From positions 61,108,966-61,172,965 of the forward strand of contig OX393576.1 of NCBI GenBank assembly GCA_947652605.1: a stretch of 64,000 nucleotides of DNA, given 5' to 3'. The DNA is from Elmis aenea (taxonomy: Eukaryota > Arthropoda > Insecta > Coleoptera > Elmidae). The notes beneath the pieces were generated by a model. The model was not told the DNA's origin, ran no database searches, and was given only the letters and a program-made list of their open reading frames with translations. How positions within the stretch are numbered: position 1 is the first letter of the stretch; every line of letters starts with the position of its first letter. Positions 22,972 to 35,678 of the stretch are shown here, one piece after another. The position numbers and the translations under genes were made by a program.

Positions 22972-24227
22972 AAGGGTGTCCAACAAGACCGGAAAATTTA
23001 AATTGTAAACACTTTTTTTTTGAGAAAATACCGAATTTTTGACTTGATCATAATGTAGACATGTGGGAATTATGTATGGAACAACACACCTAATAAATGC
23101 ACCTTTGTTGGCGCATTTTCTTTCTTTTGGCGAAATTTTCAATGGTTTGGCATAACTGCGGCTGGATTTCAGTGATACAGCGTCTTAAGGGCTTGGGTCG
23201 TTGGCTTGTTGACATAAACTTTTGACTTCAAAAAACTTCAGAACTTCCAAAGTCGTTAAATCGCACGAATTAGGCGGTCAATTCTAGTCGCCCAAACGGG
23301 AGATTGACTACACGACCAGGGAATGTCTCGACCAATAATGCCATTTTTTCACGTGATGTGTGGCAAGTGGCACGGTCCTGTTGGAACAACATGTCTTCGA
23401 GATCCATACCATCCATTTGAGGCACAAAAGACTGGGTTATCATGCCTTGATACCGTTCGCCATTGACTCTTTGTGCATTCCCGGCAGCGAGCGAAGAAAA
23501 ATGGCCCAATGATGCCTCCAGCCCAAAATCAACACCAAACAGTGACACGTTTGAAACGAATTTGCTTCTCATGAAACATGATAGTCTTCGTCACTCCAAA
23601 TGCGGCAATTTTTCTTGTTTACAAAGCAATCAACATGAAAATGGGTCTCATCGCTAAAGATGATTTTTTTGAAAAACTCACCGTTCACTTTTTGTTGTTA
23701 AATGATCCAATTGACGAACTCTCTTTGCTGTGTATGGTCTTTAGGCTTGAGTTGTTAAGTCAGTTTGATTTTGTAGACATGAAGACGTAAATCTTTCTTG
23801 AGAATACGCTGCAAAGTGTTTCTTGAAATGTCCAATTCATGAGCACGATACCGAATGGATGGTGCCGGGCTTTCGACCACATTCTGGCGAACAACCGTGA
23901 TCTTTTCTGCTGAACGACCTGGACGAAGATGTGTCGATGGTCTGACATCAGTAATCGATCCAGTCTCCTCGAATTTTCTAATTAAACTCTTCACAGTTGA
24001 TACACTTGGAACATTTTGATTACCAAAAATTGGACGCAATTTGCGAATCGTTGCAATCAAACTTTCACCATTTTTGAAATATTGTTTAAATAAGAATGCG
24101 TTGTTGTGTCGAATTCATTCTTAATAATGGCGGACTGAATACCATCGAAGTGTCATAAGGGTTGACTGTCAAAGCACAACAGCAAAGGCGCCAAATTTAA
24201 ATTTTCCGTTCTTGTTGGGACATCCTT
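22972..24227 (-). mobile_element. Mariner element (1.26 kb), minus strand, dead
   Basis: The ends are AAGGGTGTCCAACAAGACCGG on the left and, in reverse, AAGGATGTCCCAACAAGAACGG on the right. Inverted similarity extends over about 32 bp, and TA lies outside at 22970-22971 and 24228-24229. The length is normal for mariner. It holds one frameshifted transposase on the minus strand. Confidence 0.93.
23125..24145 (-). pseudogene. Mariner transposase, frameshifted
   Basis: From the N-terminus (high coordinates), the first helix-turn-helix part is readable as FKNGESLIATIRKLRPIFG, then FEETGS and GRSAEKI, and RNTLQRILKKDLRLHVYKI before a stop near 23755. After that come FFKKIIFSDETHFHVD with the first catalytic Asp (23650-23652) and CRIWSDE. 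A shifted frame continues with VNGERYQGMITQSF, DLEDMLFQQDRATCHT with the second Asp (23375-23377), and FPGRVV. The third motif reads SCDLTTLEVL, with Glu where the family has Asp. The C-terminus is scrambled. Several frameshifts and stops; inactive. Confidence 0.9.
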
Positions 24228-26055
24228 TATTAACAACCAATTATAATAACAAAAAATTTAAACACGGTTATTTTTAGAAAAAAGAAATATTCCATTCTTG
24301 ATGCGAAATTATCAACAATAAGACAATAAACTTACTTAGATATTTTCTTAGTCTGTTGCCCACATATAATCAAAACTTAAGAGAGAAACATACAGTTACT
24401 TTCGATTTTGCTAAAAATAAAATTTTGTACAATTCGTTAAGGAACGCAAAGAAAGGCAGAAATTTGAAAGACGAAACGCGTTTTAACTTATTTCATTTTA
24501 TGAATAAATAATTTATCATAGCACCGCCAATGCTCATTATAAAGGTGCTGACAATTTGTAAAGGTAATTTATAAAATACTACTGTTTAGTTAAATACATT
24601 AAACAAATAATAACTTGAACTTAATTAACAGCTACAGCTAATAACATAAATATTTTCAAAATGTTCGTTAATTAACCAATGCTACGGTGAGAACATATAT
24701 ATATTCCTGTTTCTTAATGGCGCCTCTTAGAATCTTTCACACACAAACCATTTTGATCATAATGAAAAACTAGTTTTAGTACTCACTAGCCGGTTAATAG
24801 TGCAAGTGCTCCAATGTCAATGCGATCAATCTTCAAAGTATGCTTAATAATAGGCTCAAACTCAGAAGCGTACGGGTGTATAATTTAATAAATAATTCTA
24901 TACGCAGCCTATACCATAAACACCAATTACATAATGGCGTATCTACTAGATAACGTACAAATCTAAAACTACCATTTGCAGTTGAACTCCCGATACAAAT
25001 CTTAAGAACACATTAATTGACACACAACCATTATTAAATGAGGAGTCAGGTTTTCTACCAAAGATCTCTATGTACCTCTTTTACTCTCTTCCAGATATTG
25101 AACGCTTATTTAACAATAACTCATTAATAATAATTGGTACACATACTACGGCTTAAAATAACTTTAAACGTGATTAGTGTACGTGGAAAAATCATGCAGG
25201 TTAATTAAAAAAACTCTACAGGGTATGGTACTGAAGGTAACAGGAAATTGACCGTAAAAGTTTACCGAAGAAGATTGATTTTGCGTTGGTTTTTAAGAAG
25301 CAATTTTACTTATGAAGCTGGTCGAAGAGAAAAATACTTCCTGATAGGTCATTTGCGAGTAACAATAGATAATGTTCTAAAAATCTTAAATTAAGTCGTT
25401 AAAGTTAAAATGTTATGTACGTATTTTTGTAAATTCTGTGAAAACTTTTAGTGGGCCAAATCACATGTTTATCAAGTAGATTCGGTTTAATTTTCCTACA
25501 CATCTTTTATTATTTCTTATCGTTCAGTTGGATAGGATTTTTTTTTAAAACGAATTCGTTTAATTATATTATTACCAATAAAATATTGTTAAAAAATCTG
25601 TTACGAAATCAAGGGCCTTTTGCCAAATACTAATACTTTGAAATAGCCATTGTTAATCTAATCATGTTAATAACTTTGCCTTATAAAATGAATAGTGCTA
25701 ATAAGTAAACAATATTTAATGAATTTTTGTTTGCTGTAGTGTGTTGTTTAAAGTATTTAAAATTATATAGTAAATTTCAGTTTTAAACCAATTTTAAGCA
25801 GTACCTATGTTATAATCGGTGTATGCTTTCGATATTGGTCTGTTATAAGTTATAACTTTCCCTGCATTTTTAACATTGATGCAGATATTAAATGCAGAAG
25901 AGGAAGCTACTGCAAATAAGTTTAAACGAAATTAAGAATTGTTTACAAATAAAATTGTTACAGCAAAAAAAGCTACAATAAAACCCTTTACATTTTTTCT
26001 AATTTCATGAAATTCGTTGAAGATTTAGGAAACCCCTTTCAACAATACTATGCTT
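24228..26055. other. Unannotated DNA
   Basis: No transposon end or exon was recognised. The 60-codon open frame at 25451-25633 is hydrophobic by AT bias and has no family. Confidence 0.5.
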
Positions 26056-26326
26056 ACAAAGAAGGTTCTCGATATGTTGTCGCTAGAATCTGATTAAGGC
26101 TGTATTTTCGCGCATCGGTAAGTAGAAGAACTTTGATTTTATATGTGACGGTATCATGGCCAACACGAGCGCAAAAACTATCTGTTTTTAAAAATTTTCC
26201 CAATTTTTTTTGCAAATCATCAATGGCACATGTTAAACTCTACAAAAAAATATTTTTGATGTTCTTGATGCAATAAACACAGCCTTGATCAGATTATAGC
26301 GCAACTTATCGTGACCCTCCCTTGTT
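26056..26326. repeat. Short foldback element (family also at 49796-50448)
   Basis: The left arm contains TATGTTGTCGCTAGAATC and TGATTAAGGCTGT. The right arm is the inverted ACAGCCTTGATCAGATTATAG followed by ACTTATCGTGACCCTCCCTT. The centre has CATGGCCAACACGAGCGCAA. The same modules form the larger palindrome inside the hAT at 49339-50704. No coding region. Confidence 0.65.
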
Positions 26327-26465
26327 AGTATTCAAAATTTAAACCAATGTTCCACCTCTAGTAACAAGCAAGATCCCAGTGATCTTACGTTTTAGTAATT
26401 ATTAAGCAAAAATATTATTTTTAACAGGTGAGTTAAAAAAATGGTCTTTTAAACAAAATAATGTA

Positions 26466-27527
26466 CAGGGTGGCCTATTTTCGATGCACATACAGGATAT
26501 CTCGGTTATTATAAGAGTAGAAAAAAATTCATTGCCGTAAACAGTTTTTGATTTGTTTTTTAATTTTCGAAATATATCCAAAAACCGATTTTTGCCACTT
26601 TTCAAAAATTTCTCGCTTAAACGAAAAGATAGAGAAAAACTTTAAAAACATTTTTGGCATGGTTTTTTGACAAGATAGCGATGTTCATTTTTTTTAAACT
26701 CATACAAATATTTTTATTTATTAAACCTAACTTTCTTATTTAAATGGCAACCATAGGCATATTATATATTTTTGAAAAGCGCAAAAAATAAGCTTTCGAT
26801 TCATGTCAAAGCCAACTATGGTTGCCATTTAAAATAAGAAAGTTAGGTGTAATATATCAATATTTGTGTGAGTAAAAAATTTGAACATCGCTATCTTATT
26901 AAGGAAGAAAAACCATGCCAAAACTGTTTTAAAAGTTTTTTTCTATCTTTTCGTTTAAGCGGGATATTAAACATTTTTGAATATTGTCAAAAATGGTGTT
27001 TGGCTATATTTCGATAATTAAGCAATTTTCAAAAGTGTTAAATATCTCGCTTAACCGAAAAGATACAAATATTAAAAGGTACATTACACCTAACTTTCTT
27101 ATTTTAAATGGCAACCATAGTTGGCTTTGACAAAAATGGAAAGGCTACGTTTTGCGCTTTTCAAAAATATATAATTTGCTTATGGTTGCCATTAAAAATA
27201 AGAAAGTTAGGTGTAATATATCAATATTTATGAGTTAAAAAAAATGAATATCGCTAATAAGATTAGTAGGGACAAAAAAACAATGCCAAAATGTCTTTAA
27301 AGTTTTCCTCTATCTTTTCGTTTAAGCGAGATAATTAAAATTTTTGGAAAGTGCAAAAAATCTGTTTTTGGCAATATTTTGAAAATTAAAAAAGATATCA
27401 AATGTCTGTTTACAGCAATGAATTTCTCTCAACAAAAAAAAAATCAAGACTACGTGCTTAGTTTTTTTTTTCTACATATGGTAATAACCGAGATACCCTG
27501 GATGGGCATCGAAAATAGGCCACCCTG
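26466..27527. mobile_element. 1062 bp palindromic MITE, TA-flanked
   Basis: The ends are CAGGGTGGCCTATTTTCGAT and its reverse complement, with TA outside at 26464-26465 and 27528-27529. Two nested hairpins lie inside (about 26680-26905 and 27080-27255). Each is built from AACTTTCTTATTT, AAATGGCAACCATA and its inverse, AAAAGCGCAAAA and GATATCGCT-like motifs. A truncated copy is at 1984-2474 and a related end at 63784. The open frame 27379-27717 lies partly in the repeat and is not a gene. Confidence 0.85.
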
Positions 27528-28855
27528 TACAGTTAAAGCAATTTTTGTCACAAAACAAAAACCAAATTTGACATACTTCGCAGGTAAACTTACAGTTTAT
27601 TGTAAATTCGATTCTCCACGGAAATCAAATTTTCTACAACAAGCTCAAACAAATTTATATATAAACTTCCTTCATCTATATAATTACGAATATAAATTAA
27701 TAATTGTACGTTCATAATTTATAATCAAAGCGTTCCTTTGCACTAATCAAAGCCAACTACTTTAAGCTGCTTATAATAACCTGCGCCTATACACATAAAC
27801 TGAATGCACTCTTAATTTACGGCTTTAAGGTCTAACTTGCCATAGTTTATGTGGGTACGCGTAGTCGCGTTTAATAACCATCTTTTGTCGTGTAAACCCT
27901 TTTTTATCCTAATGAGTTCACGTATAAAAACTCTTCGACGATAATGAATACTATTTATGAGTCAAGTTGTGAAAGACTACGTTAATACGTATGTGTGTAT
28001 AAAAACCTACGATCACTTAATTAGTTAATAGGTCTAATGGAGCTTTTAGTACTGGGCGTAGTCACAAATTGAATAGGGATTCACCGACCTGTTAGTTTAT
28101 TGTCGAAATTCTTTTAAAAAATAATTATTTGTAGCTCCTCCATCAACAACTACTTTAAAATATATTATATTAGCTCTGAACAATTTTTAACAGCCAACCA
28201 AACTAAAAACTAGTTCCTTTTAATGGAATAAGAATTTTTAAAATAGTTTACGACAAAAAACTTTCATGATATTGAGAATTTAAAGCGTTTATATACATCA
28301 AAAGAAACAGTCATTGGATGGCGCTTGCATACACACATAAAAAAAGATGGATCTAGGAAAAAAGTTAAACATTTACATTTATATTGTGTAACAGATATGC
28401 TAATATGAATAATACTATAAATAATACACAAGATTAACCGGGAAACATACTAAGCCGTTCTATAGACTTCCTGAAACACGGATTTATACATATGTGCAAA
28501 GTGTAAGACAAACTTCTTGTTAACGAGGTAAGCGGAAGTAAAGCAAGTACCCATATATTTACCATGTTGGACGAGTCGAGGCGCAAAGCGGTTCATTTTC
28601 GAATCAATTAAGGGAAATTTCGATTACAAAATAAGCTGCACAAAACTAATTATGGTTTTACAAAACTATAACAAAAACACCAGTTGGCCCCATAAAACTA
28701 AAATTTACAAAAATACAACTTTATATCACAACTCGACTTCAGATTTTTTTTTTGAAAATTTGTCTACGCCACTGCATTCTTATCAAAAAAGTGCCTGTAG
28801 AACGTCAACATTATTTTTATTTATTTTCATAAACAAGTGAGATATGGTCATAAAA
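27528..28855. other. Unannotated DNA
   Basis: Nothing recognised. The open frame 28652-28840 is AT-rich and has no family. Confidence 0.5.
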
Positions 28856-29033
28856 CGAAAAGTCGAAATATCGAGTTATCGGCGATAACTCGAAAACAAA
28901 AGACGATAACCAATTTTAGTTTTCACCATTAACTTTTTCTCGAAAAAAGAGATCGAGGATGAGCGGTCCGTTTTTTGATACCTCTCATAGTTACCGAGAT
29001 TCCCTAATAAAACATTAAAATTTGCCCACCCTG
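28856..29033. mobile_element. TA-type MITE, right end with internal hairpin
   Basis: It ends TTTGCCCACCCTG followed by TA, preceded by GTTACCGAGATTCCCTAATA. This closely resembles the end at 57302-57343. A hairpin CGAGTTATC-GGC-GATAACTCG sits at about 28872-28892. The left boundary is uncertain. Confidence 0.5.
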
Positions 29034-29177
29034 TACCTATACGTAATAAGGAATTATAAAAAAGTCCAAAACCTAAAAAGCGGCAGTTTTTAAAATTAAA
29101 TTTTTAAGTAACGCAACCTGCTAAATAAAACACGACAAATAAAAGCACAAGAAAAAAACTGCAATAAAAACATAATA

Positions 29178-29660
29178 GGTTTGTTCTAACAAGCGATTTA
29201 AAACCAATTCATAGACAAGTACATGAACTGGTTTATTCGCATGCGTGAACTATGTACTAAAAAATGTATTGGCCAGTATTAGCCGTTGTTGAAACGCTTT
29301 TGACGACTGGCCTAACTGTAAATGACATTTGTGTCTATGGGGTTCATAGATATGTGCGCATCGCAAGGGTAGCACCTTAAGAATCCAGGACTAAATGGAT
29401 TGGGAGAGCGATGCATAGCTACCAGACCTCACGTTAGTTATGAACAGCGCATGCGTGTAAAGATCCAAGCGCTAGTACATGCCTTCATTCCCGTACTGTT
29501 TTGACCGTACACTGACTAGTTCATGTATTAATTTTATAATGATGGAACAGCCGACTAAACCGTCCGGTGGACTATCAGAGACTGTGCTGATACGCGAAAT
29601 CGATACTGCGCAGAATCCTGATAGTACATTGGATCGTACATAGCCTTGTTGAAACAAACC
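29178..29660. mobile_element. Possible TIR element of about 483 bp
   Basis: The left end GGTTTGTTCTAACAAGC and the right end, in reverse, GGTTTGTTTCAACAAGG match at most positions. The interior is more GC-rich than its flanks. No sure target duplication was found, and the 89-codon frame at 29472-29741 crosses the right edge, so it is not called a gene. Confidence 0.45.
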
Positions 29661-30898
29661 TTTTATTTTTCTTAATTGTAACCCCTCTATTGTCCAAAAA
29701 ATGTTGGTTGCTAAGTAAATTGCAATGGTACGATTTAACATTAATGATTAAGCTACATACATAATTACAATGTATTGCACAAAGGTTTTACTTGAATTAT
29801 TTCTTGAAACTTCAATTTGCCAATAATTGTCGTTTGGGCAATTAATATTTTATTATACGTAAGTTTTATTCATTAGCATTTTCTTATACAGAATTCTACA
29901 CTATACTGGGAATTATGCATCGTGACATATAGCACTACCGGAAAAATTACAATAAATAATATCTATTACTTAAATTTGCAATACAGACAATGATAAAAAA
30001 CTGCCCCTTTTAAAATCTCCCGTTTTTTCTTTTTGTAGTAGCACGAAGTTTGATAATATAAACTATAAATTCAAACTAACAGAGTAAGATAGCTGTTAAA
30101 AACAATGACTGTGTAAACAAAATGTAAGAAGTTTATGACTTCTTTACTCCTTTACCGATATCATCCCGTTTTACGGACGTCTTCCTCCAGTCTGAAGAAA
30201 ATGTCTATCTCACGACGTCTACAAAAACATTCATTTAGTACGTCGTTCGTTTCCTTATTCACTATCATGAAAAAGCTGCTACTTTCTGTTAGACATTGTA
30301 TTTTTATGAGCTAAATAAAAATGTTTTTGCGGAAATGAAACGTACGCTCATACCCAGTGATACAGAGACTTAATGTACGACATATTTACATATGTAGCTT
30401 GTCCGTATCTCGTGACGAGGACAGGAAATAATATACATACCGCTATAATACATAAATGTACTTATTTTTCCGTTTTGCAACACACACAAACGTAGCGCGT
30501 ATAAAATACAAGAGAAATGAGCGATCGATGAAGCGACGAACCTGAAATAAGCAAATTAGGTACTGACAGATAAAATCGATTACCCAACAAGACAAGTCAG
30601 AGGCTTTTAACAATTAAATGAGAAGTCGAAGACGTCCATTATTGAAATTATGACGCCCAGTTGGCTGCGAATGCATTAACGACGCTAGATGTTTCAACAG
30701 CGATATATTTTTCAACTCGTGACTTTATTGGGGCCTAAATAAGCGGTGCTCAACCTTTAGGTAAACGAGGGAAATTTGTAAATTGTAGATTTTTGGACTT
30801 ATTTGAAAATTATCATCCACCGCCGCCATTTTCAAAGCGAAAGCCCAGATGTGACTGAAACTTTTTTGTTGTTTTTTTCTTTTAAAAATGTTAAAAAA
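29661..30898. other. Unannotated DNA
   Basis: A slightly GC-richer part at about 30160-30250 has no coding signature. No repeat ends were seen. Confidence 0.45.
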
Positions 30899-31290
30899 AT
30901 TATTGTGTATGAAAGTCTTTAAAGTAATATTTTGGATGCAGTGGGGCATCACATTTTTCACGACGGAACTGCACCTTCTTGTGACAGTGTCATCTTGTCT
31001 GAGTCTCCTGATAAATAATCAAATGATCTATTCCATTAAATCTAGAATGGGCTACAGCATACCTATACACTTCTTTTGGATGGACTTCTCTTACATAGTC
31101 TCTTGTAAGTTTCCAAAATGTTTGAAGCAATCCATTGTCTGAACTCTACTTGTTCCAGTTTCCCTCCCTTGCAACCATAGCTTCATCAACAGAATGATCA
31201 TCTTCAAGTGGAGAAAAATTTACGAATTTTTTGTTTAGCAAATTGAATAGGAAGCGCATCTTTGAAAACTTATCGTATTTTTTTTTCAAC
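30899..31290 (-). pseudogene. piggyBac transposase fragment, internally deleted
   Basis: On the minus strand the first readable piece is YDKFSKMRFLFNLLNKKF followed by SVDEAMV, matching the piggyBac core (..K.RPL...LN..F....LSVDE.M..). The Asp in VDE corresponds to the first catalytic aspartate. After a gap that removes most of the core come VEFRQWIASNILETYKR and RYAVAHSRFNGIDHLI. The last piece is the cysteine-rich C-terminal domain remnant REKCDAPLHPKYYFKDFHT, ending at a stop at 30899. Frames change between pieces. No TTAA-flanked ends were found. Confidence 0.75.
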
Positions 31291-32251
31291 GTAGTTGTTA
31301 TCACAAAATGAATTATTTTCATTGTGTGTACCTATATCTGTCTCTGATATAGCTTCAGTGACCTTTACATATTGACTTGTGGTACCATCTATTACTGCCG
31401 TCATTTATAAAGGACGTTGCGGTTTCTTATGTAATATAAGTGACCCGTAACAGATATATAGGTAAGGATGTGTTTATTCATGATTTAGGATAATAGGAGT
31501 GACAATAGCTACAATTTTCAACATATTACTCGCGCAATGTTAAGCAAAACACACGTCCACGTTCAATGGTGTCTCAAAGTAGGAATTTTATAGTGCTAAA
31601 ATATTACGATCTTAGAAACAGAACGATTTACGTATATAGCACATGTTGACCACGACTTGGCAGTGGGAAGATCTAGCGTACAATTAATTCCATTAGCAAA
31701 AAACTCCAATGCCTTTTAAAAGAACGGTAATAAGAATTGGGTTAAATTGAGACGAGGAATAAATTTCTTTTATGGCAACTTCAGACCACTAAGAAGCGTG
31801 TTTTTTATTTATTTATTTGTCATATTGTTACGCAAAATTAAATTCTGCATCAATCTGTATCAGAACTCCCTAACTTATCTGCAATAATTTTCAAGTTATT
31901 AATAGTTTTTAATAAAGTTAATCGAAAATTAAAACCTTTTTAAATAGCAAGGCTTGAAAAGGCAACAAACGCCAACCACTTTTAACGCGTTTATCTGTAG
32001 TGTTCATGAAAATAAGTATTAAGTATTTAAACACTGATATATTAAACTTATTTTATATTCATGGAGAATGTCACAGGATAAAAAGAAAATAACAAAAAAC
32101 AAAAATACAAACAAAAGTAAAAATAGTACTCCTATATTTTACAACAAGAGATGAAAGTCCGGTTTTTTTCGTGAGGTGAAAAAAAGTGTAAAAAAGTAAA
32201 ACTTTCATGTAAAGTAAGCAGTGAGAAAATGACAACTTTCATATATACATG
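31291..32251. other. Unannotated DNA
   Basis: The minus strand just upstream of the piggyBac remnant (to about 31420) reads open for a while and may be its N-terminal part, but I see no clear motif. The rest shows nothing. Confidence 0.4.
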
Positions 32252-32436
32252 ATTAGAAAAAAGTTGTAAATGCTCTATGCGGCCCCCATTTTTCTGCAGA
32301 CACCGATGAAAAAGCTGCTTCTGTGCAAGCCTTCTCAATGTGATCAGGATTTAACTGCGCTCTTAAAGATTCAAAATTGTATCTGAAAAGCTTTAATTTA
32401 TTGACGAAAACATGCCCAAGTTCACCCTCTGATTAA
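32252..32436 (-). pseudogene. Coding-like fragment of unknown family
   Basis: The minus strand has an open frame of about 60 codons with balanced amino-acid use. Segments include GELGHVFVNKLKLFRYNF, NPDHIEKACTEAAFSSVS and AEKWGPHRAF. Stops bound it on both sides and there is no clear start. It looks like real protein in composition, but I do not recognise it. It could be a transposon remnant, an exon or chance. Confidence 0.3.
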
Positions 32437-33646
32437 AGCTTAAATTTTATCTCTTTAAAAAAAAAAATCTGATAGCTTTTAAGACGTTCTCAAAATCAAA
32501 ATTATGCTAGTTTTCAACACTTTATTATGCGCTATTGTATCCAGTTTTTAAAAATATGTTTTGATCGTTTCGCATACTTGAACCACTAGCAGGCCGTAGG
32601 ACATGGCTTTAACACCCCAAGCTTAAATTATGTGACATAAAACGATCGTTAACATGCAGTTACAACGATGCGGTTAGTGAAATTAATAATACCTTGAGGA
32701 GAGCTCGTGTACTGAAATAAATTCAAGTCATTCATACGAAGGCAAATGCCGCATAGTAGCATCGCGCAGTTTCAGCTGAAGAGGCAAATAATCCATCACA
32801 AATTCACTTGACATTCACATCTCTGCGTCAAATGCAGCGTGCGCTCCGAGTGCACCACATACATTATTCATATGGGAGCACATATCTGCACCACATCATC
32901 ATGCCAAAGTGCATTACTTCTGTTAATATTGCGCTATGCTAATACAATCCGCAAAGCATCAAACAAGATACACTCAAATCACATTTCATGGCACAATTAC
33001 CTTTAACCACTCGTTACCTGTTTGTAAATCAAATAAGAGATAATTTAATTTGGTTTCCATTAACTTGACATGTTATACAGAGTGTTAAAATTAACATGAT
33101 TCTCATGGACATTTCAGAATACATATGAGCTAGCCATTTAACATACTCGTTTGATTTTTGTAATAATTTAGCAAACATAGGCATACTCAGATTTAAATAT
33201 GGCAGAATCGAATTTACTTCAAATGCATAGTTTTTCAGTACAAAATTAAATTTAAAACGCTGCATTATAAGTAGATCGTGTGTACATTTTTATCAGACAA
33301 TTCGAGTTGTGTTTTTCACACCTGCTGGGCGCCAAGTTATTCCAAATGAAATGCACACATTTTATTTGAATATATTTTAATTATATTTTACAATTTAGCA
33401 AATTTAGTATGGCAAATCGCCAGTCTAAAATATGTTGCCCGTGAGAATCAAAACCTGTCATATCGTCCTTATTAATTTAGCGCGGGCCCAAAAATTTGTT
33501 AAAAAACCAAAACAACATTAAAATGGACTTAAAATTCATCACAAACATTTTACTTCTACCAGTGAATCACAAAAAATACAAAATAACTACGCCTATTTTG
33601 GCTTTATTAATAAATGACTTGTGTTTTTTACATATTATTACATATA
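32437..33646. other. Unannotated DNA
   Basis: A GC-richer part lies at about 32690-32900. No open frame or repeat end of note was seen. Confidence 0.45.
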
Positions 33647-34400
33647 CAATGTGACCCATTTCAAATCACTCCTATAAAAATTTTATTTGTAGGCCGATTA
33701 TCATAAACTTTTTTTAACCGATAAAGCATCAAAAATTGTACTTATTTTAAAATTCAGTTTACACTCACTAAGCCTACTATGATTTTTTTTCGATGCCAAA
33801 ATTGGCAAAATTTGTTTAGGGATTTTTTAATCTAAAACGTCACTACACCACCGGATTCAAGATGCCCTCAAATGGGTTTATACCAAATTTCATGAAAAAG
33901 TATTTAATTTTTTTTCTCCATTTTTGTCTTGTAAACTTAGTTGTTCACCCATCGACAATTTAATCAAAGTTGCGATTTAATACTGTTGCTTATTCAAAAG
34001 ATCTTATCTCATATACATTTTTGTATATAACACTACAACTACAACATATTTTACATAGCATAGTAACTACACTGCGTTGTCAATATCGAAATTAATTTAA
34101 TCACAAATTTTGAATTAATAAATTATCTCTTAATAATAAACACTTTTTCATAAACTTTGGTACAAACCCATTTGAGATCATCCTGAATCCAGTGGTGTAG
34201 TCAGGTTTTAGATTAAAAAATCGCTAAATAAATTTTGCCAACTTTGACATCGAGAATAATCATAGTAATAGGCTTTGTGAGTGTAAACTGATTTTTAAAA
34301 TGGGTTGCCAAAGTAGTTTTTGATGTTTTATCGGTTAAAAAAAAGTTCATGAAAATCGGACTATAAAAAAACTTTTTATTTTAATTTTGGTTCATAAAAA
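33647..34400. repeat. Large foldback, arms about 220 bp
   Basis: The left arm (about 33680-33902) contains TTTTTTTAACCGATAAAGCATC, AAAATTCAGTTTACACTCAC and CCTCAAATGGGTTT. The right arm (about 34145-34375) carries their inverses, AAACCCATTTGAGATC, GTGAGTGTAAACTGATTTTT and GATGTTTTATCGGTTA. The loop is about 240 bp. No open frame. The exact outer ends and any target duplication were not settled. Confidence 0.75.
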
Positions 34401-34527
34401 GAGATGGTTTTCGATAGAAACGAAAAGTACGATTGAGATTAATTATTCGTTTGGATCTGAATCAAGAAAATTATTTTAAGTTTTAGTCTCTCGTTACCAT
34501 TATATTGCTTCATAATAGTATGATGTA

Positions 34528-35172
34528 CAGGGTGGTCCAAATTAGATGGGATTACATGGGTATCTCGCTTAATAGTCAAGATAGAGAGTCGGTTAAATTT
34601 CCAAAACTGTGCAGTTTTTTGGGACAAACTCAAAACAGTTTTCAAATATATTCTATTAATTCCTGTTTTTCTTCTTTTTTTTGTTTTCACAGCCTACTTT
34701 TTGTTTTTCATCTTTAAAAAAAATTAAAAATCTTTGAAACTTACGTATTATTGAAAATAAATACATCCACCCTTATAGGTATATTTAGAATGGGAAAAAA
34801 TAAGGAATTTAAATAGGTCATAGCCAACTATAGCTTCCATTTAAAAAAAGGTAAGTTTGTGTCATAACTTTTTAACGGCGAGCGTAAACAATTTTTTTAG
34901 TACCTACTACCAAAATCCTCATAAAGATATCTAAAATAATCTCCATAAACTATTTTGATATTTGCAACAACAATAGAGATATGACACATTATAAATATTT
35001 AAAAAAAAACAGTTTTTCTTTAATAACTCAAAAACCGGAAATGATAGAATATTTTTGAAAACGGTTCTGAGTTTGTCTGAAATAATTGCACGTTTTTGAT
35101 GATTTAACTGTTTCTCTATCCTGACTATTAAGCGAGATACCTATGTAATCCCATTGAATTTGGACCACCCTG
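34528..35172. mobile_element. 645 bp TA-flanked MITE
   Basis: The ends CAGGGTGGTCCAAATTAGAT and, in reverse, CAGGGTGGTCCAAATTCAAT match through GTATCTCGCTTAATAGTCA for about 60 bp. TA lies outside both ends. The interior (about 34818-34880) holds, in reverse, the shared ACAAACTTACC, AAATGGAAGC and TAGTTGGCTATG block. No gene. Confidence 0.88.
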
Positions 35173-35639
35173 TACTGTGGTAGGCATGTAAAAACCTAAT
35201 ATGGTTTTGTATTGTTTGCAAGATTATTATATTATACATGTTTAAAATAAATTTAGAAACACTGATCTGAATGTTGGTGTGCTATATTTTTTAATTCATC
35301 AATGTTTTATTTATTGACATAAAAATAAATAATGACGTTAATAATAAATAATACAGTTGACAAAAACCTAAAACATTTGGAGTTATAGTAAGAATTAAAT
35401 GACTTCTTTAAATATTTAGCAAATTATAACAATAAAATACAATTTTCGCTAATCTATTCTCAACAACAAACGACACAACTAGTATACAACCTTTTTTTGT
35501 TCATTTTATCAGCAGTTCCATTTTTTATTTTACTTTTTATTAGTATTTTGCTCAAAATATATATAATCAAATTCCTTTCTACCCGTAGGTGTAGGAATCT
35601 TTGCTACAAAATACGAAGGGTTTTTTGCGACTGCTTAGC
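35173..35639. other. Unannotated DNA
   Basis: The open frame 35497-35703 runs into a MITE end and is hydrophobic through AT bias. It is not called as a gene. Confidence 0.45.
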
Positions 35640-35678
35640 TATTACTGTTTTTAAGATACCCTTATTAGTAGCACCCTG
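35640..35678. mobile_element. Solo TA-type MITE end
   Basis: It ends AGATACCCTTATTAGTAGCA then CCCTG and TA, in reverse CAGGGTGCTACTAATAAGG. The other end was not located. Confidence 0.4.

Noticed and set aside
22708..23142. 144-codon open frame, the longest in the window
   Set aside because: It runs across the left end of the second mariner. Its start is the scrambled transposase tail and the rest is flanking AT-rich DNA.
27379..27717. 112-codon plus frame
   Set aside because: It begins in the right part of a palindromic MITE and continues past its end; no conserved features.
29472..29741. 89-codon minus frame
   Set aside because: It crosses the right edge of a TIR element and has no family signature.
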